DNA of 13,238 nt from Actinomycetota bacterium (GTDB lineage Bacteria > Actinomycetota > Acidimicrobiia > Acidimicrobiales > JAHWLA01), in contig JAHWLA010000050.1 in the NCBI GenBank assembly GCA_019347595.1, positions 1 to 13,238 of the forward strand. The letters run 5' to 3'. Shown here one piece after another: positions 6,098 through 11,518 of this stretch. The translations under genes were made by a program, and so were the position numbers. The notes beneath the pieces are model-generated. The model saw nothing but the letters and a program-made list of their open reading frames with translations. It did not search any database and was not told where the DNA came from. The stretch's first letter is position 1; each line of letters opens with the position of its first letter.

Positions 6098-6510
6098 GTC
6101 TGTGACGTCCCGACGTGGAAGGCGGTGGCCAGACCGGTCAGCTCGATCACCTTGGCGGTGCCGCGCTGGAGGTTGCGGAGATGGAGCTCCCCGCCGTCGG
6201 TGCGGACCCGTTGCAACGCGGCCACGAGAACGCCGAGGCCGGTGGAGTCGATGAAGTCGACGGCCGCCATGTCGAGGTCGAGCCGGGCGATCGGCCGGTC
6301 GTCGACAACACCGAAGAGGTGCTGCCGCAGCTCCGGCGCCGTGTAGCAGTCGATCTCGCCCGCCACACGGACGAGGACGGTGTCGTCGCGTTCGTCGCTC
6401 CGTGACACCTCCATGCGGAGTGCGAGGTTGCTGCCCGGTGCGGCACGCCCGGATGGATCGAGGCGACCGTCGGTCACGCGGTCCTCGCGAGCGAGGTGCG
6501 ATGCCGGCAC
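6094..6510 (-). CDS. Anti-sigma factor antagonist (STAS domain, SpoIIAA/RsbV type)
   Basis: The 138-residue protein carries a STAS domain from about 43 to 135: VLVRVAGEIDCYTAPELRQHL (45-65), ARLDLDMAAVDFIDSTGLGVL (75-95) and GTAKVIELTGLATAF (117-131). D88-S89-T90-G91 is the canonical loop, Ser89 being the expected target of a partner-switching serine kinase. In this class the dephosphorylated antagonist binds the anti-sigma kinase and frees a sigma factor. No kinase, phosphatase or sigma factor gene is present here, so the partner is elsewhere. The GTG at 6510 is chosen because of an excellent Shine-Dalgarno 5 nt upstream; ATG 6414 would still keep the whole STAS domain, and the extra N-terminal 32 residues look unstructured. 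It overlaps the second STAS gene by 4 nt. Confidence 0.9.
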   Translation of the reverse strand: MPASHLAREDRVTDGRLDPSGRAAPGSNLALRMEVSRSDERDDTVLVRVAGEIDCYTAPELRQHLFGVVDDRPIARLDLDMAAVDFIDSTGLGVLVAALQRVRTDGGELHLRNLQRGTAKVIELTGLATAFHVGTSQT

Positions 6511-6515
6511 GGAGT

Positions 6516-6522
6516 CTCCTTC
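6516..6522 (-). promoter_or_regulatory. Ribosome binding site deciding the start of the first STAS gene
   Basis: GAAGGAG on the minus strand with a 5-nt spacer to GTG 6510. No comparable site precedes the internal ATG at 6414, so the longer product is preferred. Confidence 0.75.
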
Positions 6523-6690
6523 GTCGCGGGTGGACGCCGAGGAGACGTGGATCGAGCGCCACGCGCCTGCCCCGGCAGGCTGCCTGCTCAACCCGGGGCG
6601 TGTTGTTCCCGGCTCGCGGGGTCGCGAAACGCCTTGGCCGCCCGCCCCGCCGCCGTTCTCGCCGCGCCCCCGTTCTCGCCGCCGTTCTCG

Positions 6691-6726
6691 TTGCGGAAGT
6701 GCGCACTGGGGCGCGCAGTTCCGCAA
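6691..6726 (-). terminator. Hairpin terminator candidate downstream of the YtxH-like gene
   Basis: Arms 6691-6704 and 6713-6726 (TTGCGGAAGTGCGC and GCGCAGTTCCGCAA) pair over 14 positions with one mismatch, around an 8-nt loop. It lies 37 nt after the YtxH-like stop, read on the minus strand, and before the STAS operon. The rest of 6511-6763 holds no gene: only a short GCCTGCC/GGCAGGC hairpin (6565-6580) and three copies of a CGTTCTCG-type repeat (about 6654-6690). Confidence 0.6.
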
Positions 6727-6763
6727 CCGGTTCGAGCGGGGCGGCCCGGGGCCCGGTGTGGCG

Positions 6764-7042
6764 CTACCAGTTGGTGGTTGTGCGCAGCGCGGTGTCGACG
6801 CCGACGTCGGGCGTCTCCTGGCCCGGCGTGCCGTTGCCCGTCTTGGTGTCGACGAGGTCGCGGGCCCGTTCCACTCCGAGGTCGACGACGGCCTTGGCCT
6901 TGTCGGTAGCGGTGTCGAACGCCTCGGAACGCTTGACCTTGCGAATGGTGCGGTTGAGCTGCTCGTAGCGCTCCCGGCCCGCTTTGGCACCGAGGTAGTA
7001 GCCGGCGCCGAAGCCGACGATGACGCCCATGCGGAATCTCAT
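6764..7042 (-). CDS. YtxH-like small membrane-anchored protein
   Basis: The 92-residue protein starts with a hydrophobic, glycine-rich segment, MGVIVGFGAGYYLGAKAGRE (5-24), the hallmark of YtxH-type stress proteins, in which a glycine-zipper-like helix is followed by a charged helical part. Here the latter is RYEQLNRTIRKVKRSEAFDTATDKAKAVVDLGVERARDLVD (25-65), then an acidic, Thr/Gly-rich tail. Family function is unknown. ATG 7042 is the longest start; ATG 7030 (MGVIVG) is equally plausible, and neither has a clear ribosome binding site. It is divergent from the tRNA pair and upstream of, but separated by a hairpin from, the STAS/CsbD cluster, so it is probably its own transcript in the same stress-related neighbourhood. 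Confidence 0.85.
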   Translation of the reverse strand: MRFRMGVIVGFGAGYYLGAKAGRERYEQLNRTIRKVKRSEAFDTATDKAKAVVDLGVERARDLVDTKTGNGTPGQETPDVGVDTALRTTTNW

Positions 7043-7051
7043 GCGGCCGTT

Positions 7052-7076
7052 CTACCCGGTCGCGGGGTGCGGACAC
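7052..7076 (-). promoter_or_regulatory. SigB-like promoter candidate for the YtxH-like gene
   Basis: On the minus strand: GTGT, 15 nt, GGGTAG, fitting GNNT-N14-16-GGGTA. Transcription would begin close to ATG 7042, giving a nearly leaderless message, or one with a 15-nt leader for ATG 7030. By-eye match only. Confidence 0.35.
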
Positions 7077-7083
7077 CACCCGC

Positions 7084-7092
7084 TGCTATCCT
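7084..7092 (+). promoter_or_regulatory. Extended -10 promoter for the tRNA pair
   Basis: TGC followed by TATCCT fits the extended -10 (TGN-TANNNT). It lies 11 nt before the tRNA-Asn, so the primary transcript would have only a few extra 5' bases. No good -35 element is seen at 17-18 nt. Confidence 0.5.
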
Positions 7093-7103
7093 CGCAAGCT
7101 CCT

Positions 7104-7176
7104 TCCGGGGTAGCTCAATCGGCAGAGCAGCGGACTGTTAATCCGTTGGTTGAGAGTTCGAGTCTCTCCCCCGGAG
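7104..7176 (+). tRNA. tRNA-Asn (anticodon GTT)
   Basis: A full 73-nt cloverleaf is visible. The acceptor stem TCCGGGG/CCCCGGA is perfect, with discriminator G. The D stem is GCTC/GAGC, the anticodon stem GCGGA/TCCGT (one G-T pair), the loop CTGTTAA with anticodon GTT at 7137-7139, and the T arm GAGAG-TTCGAGT-CTCTC. CCA is not encoded. It lies 20 nt from the next tRNA, probably in one transcript. Confidence 0.97.
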
Positions 7177-7196
7177 CGCTTTCCGAGCGGCGGCGG

Positions 7197-7269
7197 GGGC
7201 CGGTAGCTCAGTGGTCAGAGCAGGGGACTCATAATCCTTCGGTCGCAGGTTCGATCCCTGCCCGGCCCA
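7197..7269 (+). tRNA. tRNA with CAT anticodon (elongator Met or lysidine-type Ile2)
   Basis: A 73-nt cloverleaf: acceptor GGGCCGG/CCGGCCC perfect with discriminator A, D stem GCTC/GAGC, anticodon stem GGGGA/TCCTT (two G-T pairs), loop CTCATAA with anticodon CAT at 7230-7232, T arm GCAGG-TTCGATC-CCTGC. CCA is not encoded. It is not an initiator, which would lack the 1-72 pair. The stretch GTAGCTCAGTGG, the A discriminator and the pairs C4-G69 and C5-G68 resemble the bacterial tRNA-Ile2 whose C34 becomes lysidine through TilS, so Ile2 reading AUA is as likely as elongator Met. Confidence 0.95.
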
Positions 7270-7299
7270 CTAATTACATGCTGTGTAACTAATCGGGGT

Positions 7300-7500
7300 C
7301 TACGCCGCCGACGTGTCAGGCGCTGCGAAGTGGCGAGTGGCGATCTCCACATCGCTCGGCAGCATCGTGCGCAGAAGCTCGTCGAGGCGCTTGGCGACGT
7401 CCCACGCGAGCCACCGGTAGCCGTCCGCCTCCGTTCGATCGCCACGCGTTCGCTGTCTGGCATGCCGCGCGCGCCGTAAAAGCGAACATTTGTTAGACAC
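7300..7500 (-). CDS. Possible small hypothetical ORF next to the tRNAs
   Basis: A 66-codon frame from GTG 7500 to TAG. The C-terminal part (about 22-60, RTEADGYRWLAWDVAKRL then DELLRTMLPSDVEIATRHF) has the mixed residue pattern and high third-position GC of real protein; the first 20 residues are Arg-rich and less convincing. No ribosome binding site is seen, and the start would overlap the promoter of the divergent crotonase gene. An ATG at about 7473 in another frame reads MPDSERVAIE and then could join the convincing part by a frameshift, so it may be a broken gene. I do not recognise it. Between it and the tRNA is an AT-rich spot with TTACA-N5-TGTAA (7274-7288), possibly an operator or weak terminator. 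Confidence 0.3.
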   Translation of the reverse strand: MSNKCSLLRRARHARQRTRGDRTEADGYRWLAWDVAKRLDELLRTMLPSDVEIATRHFAAPDTSAA

Positions 7501-7522
7501 GGAGCGAACGCGGCGGTATCGT
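7483..7522 (+). promoter_or_regulatory. Promoter of the crotonase-fold gene with operator-like sequence
   Basis: A -35 element TAGACA (7494-7499), a 17-nt spacer and a -10 element TATCGT (7517-7522) fit a housekeeping promoter, with the GTG start about 40 nt after the predicted transcription start. CGAACATTTGTTAG (7483-7496), containing AACA-TT-TGTT, overlaps the -35 and resembles the palindrome upstream of the class II aldolase operon. A 6-bp hairpin (GGCGAC-GGC-GTCGCC, 7526-7540) opens the leader. Confidence 0.6.
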
Positions 7523-7567
7523 CCCGGCGACGGCGTCGCCGCCGCACACCCGAGGGAGGAAGTCACC

Positions 7568-8329
7568 GTGGGCATCCAGGTGGAGAAGTACTCGTTTCTG
7601 AAGATCGAGAAGCAAGGCCCCATCGCCGTCGTGCGCTTCAACCGGCCCGAGAACCTCAACCGGTGGAAGGAGTCGGAGGAGTGGGAGATGATCGAAAGCC
7701 TCCGCGACCTCGAGGCCGACGACGACGTGCGCGTGGTCCTGCTGACGGGGTCGGGCGACACGTTCTGCAACGGCGCCTACCACAACGAGAGCACCTTCGA
7801 GCCCGGCCGCTTCTACGAGCGCTCGATCGACATCTTCGGCGCCTGGATGGAGTTCGACAAGCCGGTCGTGGTCGCCCTCAACGGCACCGTGGCGGGCTCG
7901 GGCCTGTCACTGATGATGCTGTGCGACATCGTCATCGCCGAGCAGCACCAGACCTTCGGCGACCCGCACGTGTGCATCGGCGTGGTCAGCGCCACCGGCC
8001 CCTTCGAGTGGCCGCTCGCCGTCGGCCTCATGCGGGCGAAGCGGTACCTCCTCACCGGCGAGAGCATGGACGCCGCCGAGGCCGAGCGCATCGGCCTCGT
8101 GACGGAGGTCGTCGAGACCGGCGGCTCGTTCGACCGGGCGATGGAGTTCGCCGAGAAGATCGCCTCGTTCCCGTCGCCGGGCGTCCGAGGGACGAAGCGA
8201 GTGCTGCAGCAGTGGCTGCGCTCCAACTTCAACCCGGTGTTCCTCCAGGGCCTCGCGCTCGAGTTCCTGCGCTTCCCCACCGACGCGCTCGCCTTCGCCG
8301 CGGGCAACAACAAGAGCAACGGCCACTGA
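7568..8329 (+). CDS. Crotonase-fold protein (enoyl-CoA hydratase/isomerase family), catalytic glutamates absent
   Basis: The 253-residue protein has the crotonase fold in its usual order: VVRFNRPENLNRW (21-33), DDVRVVLLTGSGDTFCNGA (52-70, first oxyanion-hole region), KPVVVALNGTVAGSGLSLMMLCDIVIA (98-124, second oxyanion glycine), then LTGESMDAAEAERIGLVTEVV (162-182). Length is normal. Against mitochondrial-type crotonase, the first catalytic Glu (144) aligns with Ser114 (GLSL) and the second (164) with His134 (DPHVCIG), so ordinary enoyl-CoA hydration is unlikely. Other CoA-thioester reactions that rest mainly on the oxyanion hole (isomerase, hydrolase, C-C cleavage) remain possible. GTG 7568 is chosen because GGGAGGA sits 7 nt upstream. 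It stands alone, with its own promoter and a downstream hairpin. Confidence 0.9.
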   Translation: MGIQVEKYSFLKIEKQGPIAVVRFNRPENLNRWKESEEWEMIESLRDLEADDDVRVVLLTGSGDTFCNGAYHNESTFEPGRFYERSIDIFGAWMEFDKPVVVALNGTVAGSGLSLMMLCDIVIAEQHQTFGDPHVCIGVVSATGPFEWPLAVGLMRAKRYLLTGESMDAAEAERIGLVTEVVETGGSFDRAMEFAEKIASFPSPGVRGTKRVLQQWLRSNFNPVFLQGLALEFLRFPTDALAFAAGNNKSNGH

Positions 8330-8612
8330 CCGTCTCCGGCCCCGGGCGGTCGTAGTGCAGATGGGTGGCTACCCATCCGGACTCCCGCACGGGGCCGGTG
8401 GTCGCAATCCGGCCTGGAGGCCGACTCACCGTCACCCGCGCCGCCGACTCACAGTTCATGTGGCAGCGGCGACATCAGGCCGCCGTGCTGCCGCCCGCCA
8501 AGGCAAGGGGCCCGGTCGGAAGGGAGCGGTCGAGATCCGTGGGGCCGATAGCGGGTACGGCACGCGACAACGACAGCACGGTGGCCTCTCGACGTCTGAT
8601 CCGGCGCTTCAT
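8330..8612. other. Intergenic region with several hairpins, no gene seen
   Basis: No frame on either strand has a credible start, ribosome binding site or protein-like sequence. It contains a hairpin GATGGGT-GGCT-ACCCATC (8360-8377) and GGCCGG/CCGGCC with a 10-nt loop (8393-8414), close together. These could be part of the 3' region of the crotonase message or an untranslated RNA. I could not match them to a known riboswitch class. Confidence 0.5.
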
Positions 8613-8643
8613 GGTCCTCCCTTTCTTCGGGAAAGGGAGGACC
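8613..8643. terminator. Hairpin terminator between convergent genes
   Basis: GGTCCTCCCTTTC (8613-8625) and GAAAGGGAGGACC (8631-8643) form a perfect 13-bp stem with loop TTCGG. It lies between the crotonase gene (plus) and the substrate-binding protein gene (minus), 85 nt past the stop of the latter, and can serve both directions. Confidence 0.85.
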
Positions 8644-8728
8644 GGCCGAGCTTGACGGCGCGCTTTCCGGGGCGGTGCGGAGTCACCGTGGCCCCACGCC
8701 TTCCGGCGCCAGGATCACGCAGATGGCA

Positions 8729-10255
8729 TCAGTGCCGCACGGGCCGGAACCCGCTGATGGGCAGAAGGCACTTGCACCCGGCGTCCCACTTGATCGTCCG
8801 GTAGTGGTCGCCGCCGTCGGGGCGACCGGGGACGAACGCCATGGGGCCGAAGGACGCCAGCGTCACCCGCCCCACGTTCGCCGTCGCCTGCGCGAACGAC
8901 GCAGGCGTAGGCGACGGCCCCGCGGCCACGAGCCCCTTGACCACGAGTGTGAAGAACGCGCAGTCGCGGGTGAAGTCGGTCTCGCTCCCCCGGGCCAGCG
9001 TGCGGCCCAGGGCCTTGCCCGCCTCCTCGCGGCACTGCCGGTCGAGCTCGGGCTCGGGGAGACCGACACGCGCCTCGTTTGTGCGGGCGAGCGTGAAGGC
9101 CATGTTGCCGTCGAAGCTCGCCGGCATGTTCGAGTAGTAGAAGTCGCTGTGGGCGCCGTTCCAGTCGGAGCTGAAGTACGGCACCCGGTAGCCCCGGCTC
9201 GATGCGTCCTGCACGAACTGGGTGAACACGAGCGCGTGCGACAGGTTCACGATGACCTGCACGCCCTTTGTGCTGTGCTGCTGCACCTCGATCGGCACCT
9301 GGCCCGCGGCGGTGCTGAAGTCTTCGGAGAAGACCGACACGTGGGCGACGTCGACGCCGCGGTTCTTCAGTTCGGACTCCATGCGCCGGGCGATGGTCGC
9401 CGGGCCGCCTCGCAGGTCGAACAGGATCCCTACCTTCTTGTCCCTGAGGAAGCCGCCTGTGTGGAGCTCGTGCGCCAGGTTCGTCGTGGCCCGGTCCGAC
9501 CCCATGTAGGCGGTGAACAGGAGCCCCTTGGAGCGGGTGAAGTACTCCTGCGGCACGGTGGACCCCTGCAGCAGGAGCGGCGTGCCGTGCTCCTCGGTGA
9601 AGCACAGCAGCGCGGGGCCGATGAAGCCACCCGAGCCGGTGGCGAGGAAGACCTTCTTGTTCTCCGTCAGATAGACGCACGCCTGGCGCATGCTCGACTG
9701 GCTGACGGGGTCGTACGTCGTGAAGACGGGCTCCAGCGGGTGCCCGTTCACCCCGCCCGCCGCGTTCTGCTGGTCGAACCGCCGCTGCCACACCTTGCGC
9801 TGGTCCTCGACGCTGGCCAGCGTCGGGAAGCCGAGCGCGCTGGCGTTGGCCAAGTCGAGCAGCATGACGCCGACCTTGAGCGACGCGCCCTTCTGGGTGA
9901 CGGCGCCGCCCCCTCCGCCGCCCGACGTACCCGAGCCCGATCCCGAGCCGCCGACGATGCCTCGACCCCCTGTCCTGGCGCCGGTGACGGCACCCCCGAC
10001 TGCGCCCGACACCGTGCCGTGGCCCTCGGCCGACGCCACCGCATCGCCCGCGACGCCGTCGTCACCGACGGCGCCGGTCCCGCCGTTATCCGTCCCGTCC
10101 TCGCCCTCCCCCGCCCGAACCGTCGCACTCGCAACCGTGGTCGCGGGCTCCGGGACGACGGCCGGGATGACGACGCCGGCCACGAGCACGCCGACGACGA
10201 GCCCGACGACGAGCGAGTATGCCTGCGCGCGTTTGCGCGCGCTGAAGCGGGTCAC
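8729..10255 (-). CDS. ABC transporter-type substrate-binding protein (type 1 periplasmic fold), membrane-anchored
   Basis: The 508-residue protein begins with basic residues (RFSARKRA) and one hydrophobic segment (about 13-35), acting as signal or anchor, without a lipobox cysteine. Residues about 38-122 are a low-complexity Gly/Ser/Ala/Asp linker including GSGSGSGTSGGGGGG (103-117). The ligand-binding domain starts at about 126 (LKVGVMLLDLANA) and contains NAAGGVNGHPLEPVF (164-178), typical of branched-chain amino acid/amide-type binding proteins. The ligand is unknown; many such proteins in actinobacteria serve uptake of hydrophobic acids or sense them. No permease or ATPase gene is in the window. 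GTG 10255 has GGAGG 5 nt upstream. It lies 61 nt after the amidohydrolase, separated by a strong hairpin. Confidence 0.9.
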   Translation of the reverse strand: MTRFSARKRAQAYSLVVGLVVGVLVAGVVIPAVVPEPATTVASATVRAGEGEDGTDNGGTGAVGDDGVAGDAVASAEGHGTVSGAVGGAVTGARTGGRGIVGGSGSGSGTSGGGGGGAVTQKGASLKVGVMLLDLANASALGFPTLASVEDQRKVWQRRFDQQNAAGGVNGHPLEPVFTTYDPVSQSSMRQACVYLTENKKVFLATGSGGFIGPALLCFTEEHGTPLLLQGSTVPQEYFTRSKGLLFTAYMGSDRATTNLAHELHTGGFLRDKKVGILFDLRGGPATIARRMESELKNRGVDVAHVSVFSEDFSTAAGQVPIEVQQHSTKGVQVIVNLSHALVFTQFVQDASSRGYRVPYFSSDWNGAHSDFYYSNMPASFDGNMAFTLARTNEARVGLPEPELDRQCREEAGKALGRTLARGSETDFTRDCAFFTLVVKGLVAAGPSPTPASFAQATANVGRVTLASFGPMAFVPGRPDGGDHYRTIKWDAGCKCLLPISGFRPVRH

Positions 10256-10279
10256 TGCACCCTCCTCGAAGAAGCCGAA

Positions 10280-10310
10280 GGCCGGCGCCGCGCCCCGGGC
10301 GGCGCCGGCC
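10280..10310 (-). terminator. Intercistronic hairpin between amidohydrolase and binding-protein genes
   Basis: GGCCGGCGCCGC (10280-10291) and GCGGCGCCGGCC (10299-10310) make a perfect 12-bp GC-rich stem with a 7-nt loop. It begins 6 nt after the amidohydrolase stop and ends 24 nt before the next GTG, just upstream of its GAGGAGG. It could be a partial terminator or an RNA-stabilising element that sets different levels of the two products. Confidence 0.75.
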
Positions 10311-10316
10311 GATCGC

Positions 10317-11483
10317 TCAGGTCAGGTTGTAGACGGCAGCCGCATTGTCGTGGAGCGCCTTGCGGGCCAGGTCCTCGGGGACGTTGGCGAAGGCTTCCGC
10401 GATGTGGTCCGCCGGCTTCTGCGCCGGGGAGCACGGTCCGGGCGACATGCTCGTCGGATGCGGGTAGTCCGTCTCGAACATGAAGTTGTCCGGGTACGTG
10501 GCCAGCAGCGGGAGGGTCTCACGCTCGAACCAGAACGAGCCGTAGCACTGGCGACGGAAGTACTCGCTCGGCAACAGCGACGAGCTCTTGTGCGCGCCGT
10601 AGCCCTTCCAGTGCCAGTCGAGCACCTCCATGAGGTATGTCACGTAGCCGAATCCGCTCTCGACGGAGACGAACTTCAGCGTCGGGAACCGCTCGCACAG
10701 GCCCGAGGTCACGACGGTGGCGAGGGACGTGGCATTGCTCATCAGCGACAGGCTGGTGAACAGCGCCGTCTGGGCGGCGTCGAAGTGTTCCAGTGCCGCC
10801 GTCATCATGCCGGCGGCGCCATCGGCGCTCGACTGGAAGCCGACGTGGAAGTTGATCGAGATGCCGAGCGACTGGGCGGCCTCGTAGATCGGGTCCCAAT
10901 GGGTGCTCGTGAACGGCGGCAGGCCGATCAGCTCGTACTTGTTGGCGAACAGGACGCCGCGGTGCCCCGCCTCCACGCAGCGCTCCATCTCCTTCACCGA
11001 TTCCTCCACGTTCCAGAACGGGAGCATGGCGATGGGGATGAGGCGGTTGGGGTCGGCGCTCGCCCACTCCAGGAGCCAATCGTTGTAGACGCGGGTGCAC
11101 AGGAGCGAGAGCTCCTCGCCCAGTTGAATGAACAGCGGGGCCTCGAACCCGATCAGGTTCGGGTACAGGATCTGCGAGTAGAGCCCGTAGTCGTCCATCA
11201 CCTCGAGGCGGGCCTTGGCATCCCACGAGCCGAGCGGGATCTCGTCGTAGTCACCGGGGACGGCGGGCGGGTACTCGCTGAAGCCCGCCGGCGCATAGAA
11301 GCCTGGTGTCATGAGCCAGCGGTCGCCGATGCGCCAGTGCCGCTTGCCGTCCGAGGGCTTCAGGTCCACGGTCGGCACGTCGTTCACGAACTTCTTCGGG
11401 ACGCGTGCCGTCCACAGGTCTTCGGGTTCGATGATGTGCGAGTCGGTGTCGATCACCCGCACATCGCTTGCAGTCACGCCCAT
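10317..11483 (-). CDS. Amidohydrolase family protein (amidohydrolase-2, ACMSD-like)
   Basis: The 388-residue cytosolic protein has the TIM-barrel fold of the family that includes aminocarboxymuconate semialdehyde and resorcylate decarboxylases and related hydrolases. The metal motif is DTDSHIIEPEDLW (12-24), with Asp12, Asp14 and His16; His213 in ISINFHVGF, Glu275 in FVSVESGFGY and Asp339 in FETDYPHPTS are the usual later ligand or catalytic positions. The ending DNAAAVYNL is the family's last helix. The first motif has D-x-D-x-H in place of the common H-x-H, as in a large actinobacterial subgroup of unknown substrate. It is probably an aromatic or dicarboxylic acid decarboxylase or hydrolase. 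AAGGAG is 12 nt upstream of the ATG, longer than usual. It follows the class II aldolase gene by 35 nt, in the same operon. Confidence 0.92.
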   Translation of the reverse strand: MGVTASDVRVIDTDSHIIEPEDLWTARVPKKFVNDVPTVDLKPSDGKRHWRIGDRWLMTPGFYAPAGFSEYPPAVPGDYDEIPLGSWDAKARLEVMDDYGLYSQILYPNLIGFEAPLFIQLGEELSLLCTRVYNDWLLEWASADPNRLIPIAMLPFWNVEESVKEMERCVEAGHRGVLFANKYELIGLPPFTSTHWDPIYEAAQSLGISINFHVGFQSSADGAAGMMTAALEHFDAAQTALFTSLSLMSNATSLATVVTSGLCERFPTLKFVSVESGFGYVTYLMEVLDWHWKGYGAHKSSSLLPSEYFRRQCYGSFWFERETLPLLATYPDNFMFETDYPHPTSMSPGPCSPAQKPADHIAEAFANVPEDLARKALHDNAAAVYNLT

Positions 11484-11518
11484 GTCGCCTGTCTTCTCCT
11501 TGTTGTCGGAAGTTTGGG

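Noticed and set aside
6654..6690. CGTTCTCG repeats as a possible repeat array
   Set aside because: Only three irregular short copies in GC-rich DNA; no CRISPR or satellite pattern.
8341..8425. Possible cyclic-di-GMP or other riboswitch
   Set aside because: Hairpins are present, but the conserved loop sequences of the classes I know are not, and no plus-strand gene follows.
8365..8655. 96-codon plus-strand frame after the crotonase gene
   Set aside because: No ribosome binding site, it runs through the terminator hairpin, and its residue composition is not protein-like.
10226..10242. GCGCGC-type inverted repeat in the first codons of the binding-protein gene
   Set aside because: It encodes the basic N-terminus (SARKRAQ) and is explained by Arg/Ala codons; no further support for a regulatory role.
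8675..10483. 602-codon plus-strand open frame
   Set aside because: It is the shadow of the substrate-binding protein gene on the other strand; composition is unlike protein and no motif is seen.
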